A stretch of 64,000 nt of DNA from Merluccius polli (taxonomy: Eukaryota > Chordata > Actinopteri > Gadiformes > Merlucciidae): the NCBI GenBank assembly GCA_030340625.1, contig JAOPHQ010002039.1:62001-126000 (forward strand). Reading direction: 5' to 3'. The notes beneath the pieces were generated by a model. That model saw only the letters and a program-made list of their open reading frames with translations. It did no database searches and was not told where the DNA came from. Position 1 is the first letter of the stretch. The number at the start of each line of letters is the position of its first letter. The position numbers and the translations under genes were made by a program. Shown one piece after another: positions 48,284 to 59,977 of this stretch.

Positions 48284-49116
48284 CATAGACATGTATACAT
48301 AGACGTGACGTCGAATTTGGAGGCGGCAAGCAAACCGCCGCCATCTTCTTTCGGACCACGGCGAAGCAGCAGTACATGAAGGCAGACGGCAGAAAGAGGT
48401 ATTCCTCAAACTTTAAGTGGAATTATTCGCTGAATTTTAGACGGATTTCCAAACGGTTTGATTTGTTACACACCTCACACATTTGGGGCAGCCGTGGCCT
48501 ACTGGTTAGGGCTTCGGGCTTGTAACCGAAGGGTGGCCGGTTTGATCCCCGACCAGTAGGAGAAATGTGGGCAGGGAAAGGAACGTATGTGTACTGCCCA
48601 TATCCACGGCTGAGGTGCCCTTGAGCAAGGCACCTAACCCCTCACTGCTCCCCGGGCGCCGCTGCAGGTGGCAGCCCACTGCGCGCCGGGCTAGTGTGTA
48701 TGTTCACTCACTGTGTGCTGTGTGTGTCACTTAGTCACGGATTTGGGTTAAATGCAGAGACAAGGGATCATAAGAAGTAAATTCCTTATACACTGCTGAT
48801 CAAAATCTTAAGACCAGTTAAACAATTAAAGAATATGCATTTTGCACTGTTGGATCTTAACAAAATTCTAAGTAGAGCTTCAAAATGCAAAAAGGAGAAA
48901 TGGGAGCAAGAGACCAAAAGTTTTGAGCAGGTAATTTATTGAAAACAACCATTTAACTGAAATAGGCTGTTTATCAGCTGATCAAAAGTTTAAGACCACA
49001 GCCTTTAAAAGCCACAAAATTGCCCGTTTGGACTTTGTAAGGGAGCACCAAACATGAGACATTCAAAGGCGGAAGACGGCCACATTCGATGTCACGTCTA
49101 TGTATACATGTCTATG
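48284..49116. mobile_element. 833-bp MITE with 8-bp target duplication, inside Kolobok
   Basis: Inverted termini CATAGACATGTATACATAGA (from 48284) and the complement ending TATACATGTCTATG (49116), about 34 bp long. The 8-bp direct repeat ATTATACA flanks it (48276-48283, 49117-49124). It lies 18 bp past the transposase stop codon. It is filled by a tRNA SINE (48485-48782) and a segment with ACTGCTGATCAAAATCTTAAG. No transposase ORF; the 8-bp duplication suits hAT or P-like families. Confidence 0.85.
48485..48782 (+). repeat. tRNA-derived SINE nested in MITE
   Basis: A-box-like TGGCCTACTGGTTAGGGC, then B box GGTTTGATCCCC at 48539-48550. The body contains CCCTTGAGCAAGGCACCTAACC, a common fish SINE core. 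It is nested in the 833-bp MITE, itself inside Kolobok. Confidence 0.8.
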
Positions 49117-49270
49117 ATTATACACATATGATGTGCACACCAGCATTTTTTACATCCACATTGGCTTTAATTTTAAATTTAAATTCTAGAACCCTGCATA
49201 ACTGAAACAGAAAAGTTGTTGCAAGACATTAAAGTGCTCATGATGAAATGCATTAAAATGTTTTAAATGT

Positions 49271-50370
49271 TTAATTGAAATCTCTCCATGATTCATCTAC
49301 TTCTGTATCATCAATATCTACATCCTCAAACCCTGTATAGATTCCACTTGGTTCTGGGTAGACATTTCTTATTTTGGTAACTGCACATGCAGGAATGACT
49401 CTGCGGATTCTTCTCCCTAGTCTGCCATGCATCCACCATGTAAACTGCCGATATGAGGCATATCTGTAAGACCTGCAACCAGAGCATTCATCTTTTTAAT
49501 ACTTAACATTAACTTTTGTGGGTTTTCATCTGAGGACTTGAGTTACTGATTGAAGCTAATAGATAAACAACAAACAGCCTACTATTGATATAGAAAAATA
49601 ACATGGTCTTCCTATAGATATGTCAACAAATGTATACATGTGCAAAATAAGGTAGGCTATCTAATAAGGCGGGACCACTGAGCAATCTGGACAGCTCCGT
49701 ACCTGCTCCTAGCTGACCGGCAGGAGGATCAGCAACCCGGACAGCGCCGCCGCAAAATCCCCAAAGTTTTACATTACAGTGATGTTTAGAGGCTACCCAA
49801 AGCTATCGAGCTTTGAGGCTACCTATTGGTGACCCGGTTCCGATTGGGTAGGGCAGCACTCTCCCGGTCGTGGAGGCTGACGAGGGCAGCCCATAAGACG
49901 TCCCGGTTGAGGCAAACTGCATGAAAATGTTCATGTGCTGTGATGCACGGGATATCTGCAAAAATGATCAAAGTCGTTCGTTTCACTGTATATCCTAATT
50001 ATCTGATATTGAAATAAGTTTGATCACACAATAGCTTACCGTGAACATCTGCTGACAAAAATTGGAGCTCCCGACAACAAACACTCTCCTTCTCGCTGAC
50101 CATGGAAACGCAGTTGCCGCAATTACACCACCGGTTTTGTCCCACTCTCGCCTCATCCCGTCTTTCTTGCTCTTCATTTTGTGAAACATTGTCATCTAGG
50201 CTATTGTCAGTGCTGTCCTCCTCATTAATGTTTCGCTCGGGTTCAAATTGAAAAGGCTGAATAGATGACATGTTTATGTCGCTGTATAGTCTCAACCAGA
50301 GCCGTATATTGGGAAAATAATAAAGTTCGCTAGTCTCAACAGGGTTTCCGAAGCCGGCAAGTGCAACCAT
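49271..50370 (-). CDS. P2RX7 C-terminal-domain-like protein carried by Kolobok
   Basis: Three exons in phase: 50370-50040 (ATG at 50370, or MSSIQPF at 50271), 49955-49823 and 49472-49271 (stop TAA). The product has an acidic N-terminus (EEDSTDNSLDDN), then RWCNCGNCVSM and SVCC, CITAHEHFHAVCLN, RYASYRQFTWWMHGRLG, RRVIPACAVTKIRNVYP and an acidic tail. This Cys/His-rich pattern is that of the P2X7 receptor cytoplasmic C-terminal (ballast) domain family, which occurs without the channel in many fish and invertebrate proteins. It is convergent with the transposase gene and inside the same inverted repeats, so it is element cargo. The frame is intact. Role in transposition unknown; zinc or nucleotide binding is inference. 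Confidence 0.78.
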
Positions 50371-50543
50371 ATGACGTCACTACCCAGACGGTAACAACAA
50401 TGGCGACCTACGAGTTAAACTATTTTTTACAAATTTTATAAAAACGAAGACATTAAGACAGTTTTTTATATCACTTTATAATAATTGATACTAACATTTA
50501 TCTTTTAAGAACTACAAGTCGACATAGCCGGGGTTCCTTTTAA

Positions 50544-52402
50544 ATGATATTTTGTCTTCATTTTACGGCTATATAGAAGAAGCAAATGGCCAGTATTGTA
50601 TTATTATTCGGGTTCGAGGCCCTATAAGTGTTTAATAGATGGGTTTGAGGCCCTAGACGGGTTTGAGGCCCTATAAGTGTTTAATAGATGGGTTCGAGGC
50701 CCTAGTAGTGTTTAATAGATGGGTTCGAGGCCCTAAAATTGTTTTAACTTGTTAAATTGGTTAAGGGTTTGTGGCCCAGTATGATACAGTGTTAAAATCG
50801 GATGTGGAGAACCTGGGAAACCAGTGAAGTTGTATCAAAGGCGATAGGAGGTCGATTGAGAACATATTGCTGGCAATATTTCCATCCTCAAAGAGCTAAG
50901 CTAACTGGCATGAAACATAATACCTTTTGTGTGACTAACCCTGTATGTGCTAATGCTTGCTAGCTTTGCTACGGTGCATCTTCGTTTTGTCTGCAGAGTA
51001 TGGTACATGTGACTAAAGGAATCCCACCACGTGGGAGCAGTTTATGACCCTTTTGTTCTCCACTAAGGAGTGGGGGATGCTCACATTCCTGGGTCAGGAA
51101 TCAGTTTTATGGCCCCACGTGTGGAGAGTAAACTTATCTTTCACTCTAACACATAGACATACACACATAGATGGACATATACACAGTATTAACTAGGAAG
51201 ATATAAAGTGTGCTAATATCACAGGGAGTATAGACAAGATTACAAATCCCTGTAAGCCATATTGGGAGATTACGCAGTACACCCCCCACTGGCCAAGACT
51301 CCCCGACCACCCCTACCCCCCCCCCCCACCCCGACCACCCCTACCCCCACCCAGACTAAAACCCAACCTTTCCCCTACCCTTCCCCCGACGACTGCCCCT
51401 GAAGAATTCCCTTGTGGGACAAAGGAAAATGGCGTTGGCCATTCTATTTACTTGGACGAGCAAGAAAATGAATGTGGTTCATTAGGCCTAAGGTTAATTT
51501 TAGTCTGTCTGTTCTTTGCAAATGCCTAGCGACGGACATGTGAGGGACTGTAACGAAGTAGTATGACGCGGTTATAGACGCCATTACGTTGCGTGAGTGT
51601 GCTAAATAAGCGTGAATGAAGTTACTTGCACTCCTGGAGCTGCAAGGGGGGATAAGGCAGAATGGAGCCCAGTACAATAATTTGGTTTATTGGTGGTCAT
51701 TACGTAATTATGAATGTTATTATCTAGACTTTTAAATTCATAAATAACTATGTTAACAGATGTCATTACTGCGATAAAAAGTGTTTTTGTGTAAAAGCTG
51801 ATTATTCTTAAGCGTCAACTTGTCAGTAATATGAAGCAAGGTGTTCAAACATTAACTCTTTGTTTTATTCTTTTCCTTTATTTACATTTGCACAAGAACC
51901 TTAAGCGAAGGAGGGGACCTCCATGGCCGGGAGGCTCCTTTCTGTAACCCAGTAGAGAAATAGATAATATAAGTTTGTTTTATTTTCATTCTTATTTTCT
52001 GTTCGCTAAAAAAATGTGTCAGTCAAAGTAAGGTTGCTTAGCTTTGATTCTTATTGGCTGTATTAGTCAATACAGACATCTGATTGGAGAGGGGAATTAA
52101 GTCCCACCCCTCCAGGTTCAAGTTCGTCAGCGCAGTCAAAGCGACAACACAAGCACAAGTTAGTTAGAAACTAGTTACGTGGATAAATTAAATAAAGGCA
52201 ACCTTGAGACGACACGTAGGAGAAGTGGAAGAGGTGATTATATGCCAGGAGTTAAATGCTTTTGGCAGAGTCTCGGCTAGGTTTTTGAGGTTCCCTGGAG
52301 ATACCCTTAGAATTGGATTTTGGATTCTCCTTGACGAAGGAGATGGCGAGCCAGTACTGATCCAGATCCCCTCCTTTTTCCAAGGAGTTGGAACCATCTT
52401 TG
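50544..52402. other. unassigned region with ~31-bp tandem repeat and C-rich tract
   Basis: About four units with GGGTTCGAGGCCCTA and GTGTTTAATAGAT lie at 50610-50740. A C-rich tract lies at 51281-51360. An ORF starts at 52204 (GDTLRIGFWILLDEGDGEP); it is cut at 52403 by the retroviral LTR, so the LTR appears to have landed in an older sequence, perhaps another retroelement. No firm identity. Confidence 0.4.
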
Positions 52403-53135
52403 TGTTGTTAAAAACAAAAAGACGGACGATGGTAAAGAGAGAAAAGGCCGGTACAACGAAGGAGGTTTCACCTATGTGTCTGGATTTATTTAACAATTTA
52501 GTAGAATTACAAAGTACACCATCTGATCAAAATGAGCACAGAGTGTGAGTGGCACTTAGCCGTTTGGTACCAAAAGTCAAAAGAGAACTGAGACACCTCT
52601 GCACAGAGCCTGTCTCCGGGAAAGCACGCAGGGGGGGGGGGGGGACAGGGCCTTCTTCTTATAGACAGGGGTCCACCCAGCCAGATTCAAGCCCCCCTCC
52701 CCCGGCTGGTTTCTGTCACGAAATGTATGTTCCCCATTGGCCGTCCAGAGAGTGGCCGTGGGAGTAGTTCCTTATGGCGAGGGTGCTGTTATCTCAAGGG
52801 CCGTCATGTTTCAGTTCTGGGTTTTTCGGGGTGATACAGAGTTCATTGCCAGTCTGGCCTCGGTCCTGGGTTATCCAGGGTGAGGTATAGGTCAGCGACA
52901 GTTCTCAGTTCATTGTCTAGCTTTCGGATCCATAGTCTGGATCATTCGGGACAGTTAGTTTGTACACATTGTGTGCACAGTTTAGGTTGGCAACCAACAG
53001 CCTTTCAGGGGTCAGGGGTCAATCAGCAATAAACATCTGTTTATTTTGGGAGTACAGTCTGGGTTATCAAAACAGCAGAGTACAGTCTGGGTCATCAGCA
53101 CAACAACCTGTCAGGGGGTCAATTTTTCAACAACA
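52403..53135 (-). mobile_element. 3' LTR of the endogenous retrovirus
   Basis: Termini TGTTGTT...AACAACA form a perfect 7-bp inverted repeat around 733 bp. On the minus strand a TATA-like CTATAAGAAG lies near 52665-52656 and AATAAA near 52490, giving U3-R-U5 order. A purine-rich GAGAGGGA directly precedes the start, as a polypurine tract should. It lies downstream of env on the same strand. No matching 5' LTR was found in the window. Confidence 0.72.
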
Positions 53136-53589
53136 ATCCCTCTCAAGTGCTCTTCAAGAGCACTTTCACATGTTGGGAAATTACTTCTGGAATAGGACAC
53201 AGGCATTTTCCTCAAAATATTTCTCCTCCACGACGAGAGGGGAACCATCGCCTTATGGGCGAGTAAAACCAACTCGACCCGAAAAGTTCGAGCGCATTCA
53301 CCCGTGGTAGGAATAGAATCATCAATGTACAATCATCATTATTGCAAAATCACACCATATAATCACCATTGTCATTATCAGGTAGTCATTATTGTCATTA
53401 TAATCATTACATCATGCAACCCTTATTCATATTATCATGTAATCATTCTGGTTGTCATACTCATTGTTACACATTGCTAACTGCATGGATTATATGTCTT
53501 AGCAGGGGCAGGGGGCGGCACCAGTCTCTTATAATTCAGCTGTGCAAGGAGTGGGCCTATGAGTAGGGAACAGCGGTGCATTTAGCTCA
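53136..53589 (-). other. env-to-LTR spacer of the retrovirus
   Basis: Between the env stop and the 3' LTR. CATTATCA/ATGTAATCAT-type AT-rich sequence, no ORF of note, ending in a purine-rich tract (minus strand) before the LTR. Confidence 0.5.
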
Positions 53590-55392
53590 TCACATTTCAT
53601 CAACATTCTCCAAATCATAGAACCCTTGCTCTTCGGAGGTGAACAAGAGCATCTGTAGGTTTTGGTCGCTTTCAGCAGATAGGGCCCGGTCGATTAGTCT
53701 TACAATTAGCGCACGCATGCAAGGTATGCCGCAACACCCGCATGTAATCAAAATGGCAGAGAATACCGCAACAGACATAAACAATGACATCATGAATGCT
53801 TTCCATTTCCCAAACATTCCCGTAAACCATTCCTCAAGGGGGTTTTCTACCCCAGAGTCCTCAGCCATCATGTTGGAGAGGGCTCTCAAGCCAGCTAAGG
53901 CCTTAGTGACGGAACCATCTGGAGCAGTATTGTTGGGAATGAATGTACAACACTGGTCCCCAAACATGGCACAGACATTCGCCATTCGCTACCGGCATTC
54001 CGCTTCTGTCTTCCCTCCTTGGCGGCCATAGCGGCGACCTCTTTTGGCCCGACCATGGTTATGGGAACAACTAATCGGGCTAGAGTACATCTACCGCTCC
54101 AGGTTGGGGGTAAGGTTAGCAACAGGATATTGGGACCACACAGCCAATAAAGGTCCTTCCGTCATTTTTCCACTCAGTCACGTTAATGATCGTGTTACAA
54201 AGAGACCGTGCCAATGTCCCCACAGACTTAGAATTCCTGAGCAAGTATAGTTGCTACCTCCTATTTTAAACGCGGGGGCGGCGGAGTTGTTCAGTCCAGG
54301 AGGGAACACACTACTCAGGGTGGCACAGTTCGCTGGGTCTTTTTTCGTAAAGAGGGCTATGGCGCATCGGCTTCCTACAATGTCGGTTGCTGAATCCATG
54401 CTAATGGGGGTACTGACTAGGAGGGGTCTGGCTGCTGCGCAAGCTACGCAATCTTCCATTCCCACTCCTTGGGCCGATGCTATTATCCATCTTAACCACT
54501 GATTATCGGAGGGGCCATGGGTTAACATTAGAATCGAATCTGCGGTTCCTAGAGTATCGAGATTAAAGGTGGACACCCCGTGGCGGGGGTGTTCATCTTT
54601 GATTGGGGGAGATTCGGGGGTGCGTGAAGTTAACAATACTATCTTGATTAGGCTGGTCCGGTCGCGTCCGGCCTGATTTACCCCGAACGCAAAGTACATC
54701 GTATTGTTCTCTCTTCCGCATTCCGCTGTCTCTTTGGCATAGGGATTTGAGGTGACATTTTTTAATGTGAAAAATATCTCTACTTCTCCTCCGGTAACGG
54801 CTTGTGCTATCGACCCTGATCGTTGTAATTGGTAGGTCTTCGCATACCGAGGTCGTTCTTTAACATACTTGCCCCCTACATACAGCTCTCCCGTTCCCCA
54901 CAGCACCGTCTCCCAGGAACCGCACCCGACATGGTCTCTGTATAGGGTGGGGTTTCCTACAAAACTGGGATAGCTATCACACATACTGTACATCATATGT
55001 TGTCCATGCCGACGGTTTTCCCCCACGGTTTATGACATAACACAGGTTGAATCTGAATATCGTGTTAGTGCCCATGACATAGTTCAGGGTAATCCCCTCA
55101 TACCTTCTTGCGCAGTAGTCTTGGCCAGCGTTCTTTGTGATGGCTGCTTGTCGTCGTCGTCTCAAGGGGGGCGGGGCTGTTGTCGGGGAAGGGGGGTCGT
55201 CGTCAGAGGCTGGAACAGTCCGGGGGTGGTAGCGTTGGGGGGCTCAGAGTCGGGTACCTTCTGAGCCCCGGGGAGGAGTAGCACCATGATTATGATCCAT
55301 ACCACAACGATGGCGGCTCCTAACCCGACGTCTATCATCATTTCGCACTTCTCTCTACCGGTGGGGGGGCGATGGGGAGTTGGGGGAATCAT
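53590..55392 (-). pseudogene. env: retroviral env, broken
   Basis: Pieces in several frames. The 55392-55162 frame has a hydrophobic leader (AAIVVVWIIIMVLLLPG). Surface-subunit sequence follows at 55165-54977 and 55026-54178 with Cys pairs and NxT/S sequons. A short piece at 54122-54000 contains an RQKR basic site. The transmembrane-subunit frame (53985-53590) has a CX6CC motif (CAMFGDQCC) and an anchor (LFMSVAVFSAILITCGCCG), typical of gammaretrovirus-type env. A stop precedes the transmembrane frame, and the stretch between the basic site and CX6CC looks too short, so part of the ectodomain seems lost. At least three frame breaks; not functional. Confidence 0.82.
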
Positions 55393-56975
55393 GGCGCCTC
55401 TGCTCTGGAGCTCCAGGTCTCTCCCCGGTGGTTTCTTGGAGACGCTGGCTGGTGTCTTGGAGGCTGTCGGTGCCAGGGGTGTTGGCCTTCCGGAGTCGGG
55501 TCAGGTGGTGCCACCTCCGGCCGTGAGGGGTGTCGAGTGCGGCTGAGTAGGGGGTGGCCAGTCGGATTTGGTAGGGACCTTTCCACCTGGGTTCCGGGAA
55601 GGTCCGTTTGGCAGCCTTGACCCACACCCACTCTCCTGGTTGGACCGCTAGGCTCACCTCCTTCCTCTCGGGAGTGGTCGTCACCTGGAAGTGTAGATCT
55701 CGGGTTGCTTGGGTTAGGGCAATGCAATACCTAAACAGTTGATCGTCTAACTGGTCTGATAGAGGTTCTACTGGAGTGTATGGCCCTGGCATAGGTTTCT
55801 CTGTAATGATTTCGAACGGGGATAGCCCCGTTCGGGCCTGAGGGGCCGCTCTTACAGCCATTAGCGCGAGTGGGAGTGCTGACAACCATGACATCTGTTT
55901 GTATTGGGCTATGGCTGTTACTACACCATCTTTGGCCATAGTTGTTGCGGTTCGCTGCGAGTCTGCTTCTAAGAGTTTACCCATAGTTAGTTTGAGTGAC
56001 AGGTTCGCCCGTTCTACTAATCCCTGGCTCTGGGGGTGGTATACCGACCCGTATCGGTGGGCTATCCCTAACCCTTCCTCTACTTTGGCTACCAGGGCAT
56101 TCGCGAAGTGAGTACCATTGTCTGAGGCTATTACTTTTGGGTACCCCCACCGGGGCACAATCTCGGTTGTTAGAATCCAAACTACAGACTCGGCATCTTC
56201 TTTCTTAGTAGGATAAGCCTCTACCCATCCTGAGAATCGGCACACTATCACTAAGAGGTACCTATACCCGCCCACCCTCAAGTCCCGCCCCATATCTGTG
56301 TAGTCAATGCATATCTCCTGAAAGGGTAGCTGGGGGACTGGGAATTTCCCTGGGGGACGAGGTATCCCTCTCTGGGGGTTATGGAGCTGACAGGGAACGC
56401 AGTTCTGGATTAGTTCCCTAGCCATTTCCAAGATGTGGGGGTGGTAGTAGTGGCTGTCTATGGGGTCGATGGTCATTCGGGGGCTTTGGTGTCCCCGGGA
56501 ATGTTCAGAATGGATCATCAGAGTTAGCGCTCTGGTGGTGATGGCTGGCCGGCCGTCGGGGGTGTCGGTAGATTCCCTTCTCATCTCTTCGACACTTCGT
56601 ATGCAGCCATCTGTTTTCTTCTTCTGGACTAGCGTGTCTTTGCATCTGGGCGAGGTCTTCAATTCCCCCACGGGGACTTTCGTCAGCTTAATTCGTTAGT
56701 TGGAGGGTTGGGGGCTTGTATCCCCAGCATCTTTGGCGGCCTGGTCCGCGGCGTTGTTTCCTTTGGTGATGCCGTCATCTGTTTGGCCATGACCACGACA
56801 CTTCATGACCGCCAACTCTCTTGGGTTCTGGATACTTGCGGCCAGTTGAAGGACCAGGTCGGCGTGTTTCACTGGGGGCCCCGCCTGATGTCTTCATCCC
56901 CCTCTCAATAGCTTGGGCTTCTAAAGAGAAAGTGTCTCTGGCGTGGGCCTGGCCCCAGGAGTCAGGATGAACCCT
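55355..56975 (-). pseudogene. pol: retroviral pol remnant: RNase H end and integrase
   Basis: RNase H C-terminal sequence is split over two frames (56975 to about 56890, then to 56703) with ELAVMKCRGHGQTDDGI and GNNAADQAAKDAG. A TAA stop then interrupts before integrase. Integrase (about 56697-55355) shows the zinc-binding CVPCQ end, the catalytic triad in CIDYTDMG, ASDNGTHF and GLVERAN, and a Pro-rich C-terminus. Reverse transcriptase and protease are absent. One frameshift and one stop lie between RNase H and integrase, so no active enzyme is expected. Confidence 0.85.
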
Positions 56976-58429
56976 CAGGGGAGGTTCTGGGTAGCGTCTT
57001 AGGTCGTGGGGGGGCATCTCAATGCGGCCGACGTCTCTGTCGTAGGGTCGGTCTCTGCTGCTCTGGTGGCTCCCCCCTCCTCTTCTCCATTTCCACCGTT
57101 TGTCTTCTCGTAGTGGCGGGGAGAGCCCCTCTTCTTCCTCTTCCTCGGACTTCTCGTTTCCCACGAAACGGAGGAATTCGGCTTCTTCTTCTGGATCCCT
57201 GGGGGCCTTCTTCCTGGGGACCGGTTGGGGTCCGGGGCTGGGTCCCTCTATCACCACCCTGGTGGGTCCTCCTGGGGTACCCCAGGTCACGGCGACTGGG
57301 GCGAATGCTCTGGGATCCCCCACCATGATGGCCGGGGCTTGCACAGCACAGGGTCCTGGTGGCATCATCTGGATCGCGGGTCTTGGTCCGCGATCCGGTC
57401 TTGGTCCGGTCTTGGTTCCCTACTCATTGGTCGTAAACGTCGCGGTAGTCGATCATGGGCCCCCCGACAGGGCCCCGTCTAGGGGCGGGTTGGGGAGCTT
57501 TCAGGGGTGTGGGGGGGTAGGAACCGGGGGAAGGGGTCTGGAACGGGGTCGGGGAGGGAAGGGTATGGGGGGTACAGGGTTTGTACGGAAGGGGTTCAGG
57601 GATTCAGGTTTGGAAGGGAAGGGGCACAGGGACGGGAACGTAGGCTTGGGAGGGGAGGGGTACAGGAATGGGGATATGGGGTTAGAAGGGGAGGGGTACG
57701 TGGGGTTGGAAGGGGAGGGGTACAGGAACGGGGATATGGGGTTGGAAAGGGAGGGGGTACGTGGGGTTGGAAGGGGAGGGGTACGGGAACGGGGATATGG
57801 GGTTGGAAAGGGAGGGGTACGTGGGGTTGGAAGGGGAGGGGTACGGGAACGGGGGCATGGGGCTGAAAGGGGAGGGGTGCTGGGTTGTGGGGGGCGCCTC
57901 GGGGGCACTGACGTCTCCGGGAGGTGAGTAGGGAGGGGGAGTAGGTTCCCCAGACTCCGGGTGACCTAGATCAGGGGAGATAGAGAGGGGTGGGGTTCCT
58001 GTATCGGGAAACATCGGCCCTCTGGGTTTTGGGGGTTCGGGACTGGGAGGGGAGCAAGAGCAGGTTGGATTAGTACTGTCGGGTAGAGTTGAGAGATATG
58101 ACTCAGCTACAACCTTCCACTTTTCTAACTGTCTAAGTCGCTTCTGCAGTCTCCTAACAGGACGGAGTGGCCCGGCCTTATCTATGGCCGCTCGACACTG
58201 GGCCGTCCCAGCCTGTAGCTGGTGCATCAGCCCTTTTAGCTGCCCTCGGCCGTATGGGCCGTCACGGGATACCCATCCCTCTCCTACCCACCCTCACATA
58301 CTTGCTCCGTCTGCCAACCCACTTATCTGCTTCCTGCTTTCCTATCGGCTCTCCGAGTCGGATCTGCCGACGCCGGAGGTGGTCCTCGACCATTCTAGAC
58401 TGCTCTGCAGCGGTCAGAGTGACCCTCAT
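56976..58429 (-). pseudogene. gag: retroviral gag remnant with PPPY late motif
   Basis: A matrix-like start MRVTLTAAEQSRMVEDHL (58429-58262) ends at a stop. The next frame (58227-57682) gives RRLQKRLRQLEKWKVVAESY, then TPPPYSPP, a PPPY budding motif, and a Pro-rich repeat. A third frame (57368-56976) continues with EEEAEF and RWKWRRGGG and joins RNase H. No capsid major homology region or CCHC knuckle was seen, so the deletion removed most of capsid onward. The function in an intact virus would be particle assembly. Confidence 0.7.
57630..57885. repeat. G-rich minisatellite within gag
   Basis: Imperfect units of about 37-74 bp with GGGGTTGGAAGGGGAGGGG and GTAC. On the gag strand they encode PSPSNPTYP-like Pro-rich repeats. 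The Gly-rich plus-strand ORF is a shadow. Confidence 0.8.
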
Positions 58430-58956
58430 CCTGTCTCCTTATCCCTCTAGCTTCGCTGGGTAGTTTCCTATTCTACTTTTCAAAAAACCTATCTTATACT
58501 ACTTGCTCGTTCTTTCCTTCTACCGTCTACCCGCCCTCTCCGTGGTGTCACACATGCAACTATTAAGTGCCCAGCTACTCTGTAATTCCCACACAGCACC
58601 CACCGTAACTGAAATAGACCTGCCTTCCCCGCGGCGACACACACCGCAGCTATTATTACAGCAAGGCAGGGAGAGTAAGGGACAGAGAGAGTGACAGAGA
58701 GAGAGATAGAAGGAGAGAGAGAGAGAGACAGAGAGAGAGACAGAGGGAGACAGAGAGATAGAGAGAGGGAGGGGGGTACAGGGATGTAGTGTTGGAAAGG
58801 GTACTGGAATGGGGACTGGGATGGGGGAGCCGCCTCAGGGGTACAGTCGTTCCCGGGAGGCGCGTAGGGAGGGGGGAGTAGGTTTCCCAGGCTCCTGAGA
58901 GGGAGAGGGATGAGAGGAGTGGGGGAGAGGGTAGTCGGTCGTGAGGTAGATGGTGT

Positions 58957-58990
<34 letters not shown>

Positions 58991-59112
58991 CAGGGATGTA
59001 GTGTTGGAGACCTAGAGGGGAGAGTGAGAGAAGTTTGGGGGGGAGAGAGAGAGAGAGAGAGGTCTAGAGGGGAGAGTGAGAGAAAGAGAGGGAGAGAGAA
59101 AGATCTAAAGGG

Positions 59113-59143
<31 letters not shown>

Positions 59144-59977
59144 TGAGAGAGTGGGAGAGAGAGACAGAGGGGGGGTGAGAGAGAGAAAGAGAGAAAGGGG
59201 GGGGGGGGGGGAGAGAGAGAAAGGACGGAAAACTATTACCTGAGTCTTAACTCACCTTATTTTTATTTATTTATTATTATTATTATTATTTATTTTTTTT
59301 ACACACACAACAGCAGCGGGTATACCCGGCGTGCGCAGCCCACGCACAGCAAACACACCGGTGCACATACACACGCACAGCGGATACACCCTATGCCTTG
59401 ACACACAGATATTCTTAATGCACGCGCACACACACACACACCAGGCAAACTGGACGCACGCGCTCATATACGAACACACTTAATGCACGAACACACGCAC
59501 CGCATATAGCCCTGACGGTCGTACACACGCACGGGCACACCTGATGCATGCGCACACACACAGACGAATCGGACGCACACGCGCTCACACAGCCGACAAT
59601 CTTCACGCATGCGCTCTTGCAGGGATTAACTCGATGCATGGACACACGCAGCCGAACTGGACGCACACATACATGCACCGCAGACAATCTTGACGTACGC
59701 GCACTCGCACGGACAGAATGAATGCACGCACCCACACTCACATACACTTGATCAGCCACACACACGCACACACACTGTCTCACACACACGCACACACACG
59801 GCCGTTATACTCTCGCCTTCTCCTCGGTACCACCCACACAACTGTTATGCACCAGGCTTCTCCGCGCCTCCACACACACAACTGTCATGCACTCGCCACT
59901 TTAATAACACTCAGCGGTCGTCACCACGGTCTTATTATTCTAATTCTCATAATTTATACTTAGGTGCTCGACCAGCA
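58430..59977. repeat. low-complexity block: GA-rich, then CA-rich minisatellite
   Basis: 58680-59230 is mostly (GA)n with GGGG runs; part of it repeats gag-edge sequence (GTACAGGGATGTAGTGTTGGA at 58777 and 58988). TTA/TTTA tracts lie at 59260-59300. 59300-59830 is a degenerate CACACGCAC-rich array with ~60-bp units (GACGCACACGCGCTC). No gene seen. Confidence 0.7.

Larger units (their letters stand above)
44990..50539 (+). mobile_element. complete Kolobok DNA transposon with TTAA target duplication
   Basis: Terminal inverted repeats: left AAGGAACCCCGGCTATGTAG (from 44990), right the complement ending at 50539, about 29 bp with one mismatch seen. TTAA flanks both ends (44986-44989 and 50540-50543), the Kolobok target duplication. 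Inside are two convergent genes: a THAP/DDE transposase on plus and a P2RX7-C-terminal-like gene on minus. An 833-bp MITE is inserted between them. Length about 5.55 kb. Confidence 0.9.
52403..58429 (-). mobile_element. internally deleted gammaretrovirus-like endogenous retrovirus
   Basis: Minus-strand order: gag fragments, RNase H, integrase, env, 3' LTR. Capsid, nucleocapsid, protease and reverse transcriptase are not found: gag sequence passes into RNase H within one ORF near 56975. Stops and frameshifts occur in gag, pol and env. No 5' LTR or primer site was found; 58.7-60.4 kb holds simple repeats instead. The copy is defective. Confidence 0.85.

Noticed and set aside
48485..48560. possible tRNA gene
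   Set aside because: A and B boxes belong to a SINE body; no complete cloverleaf.
57100..57927. 275-codon Gly-rich plus ORF
   Set aside because: Antisense of the Pro-rich gag minisatellite; composition driven by G-rich repeats.
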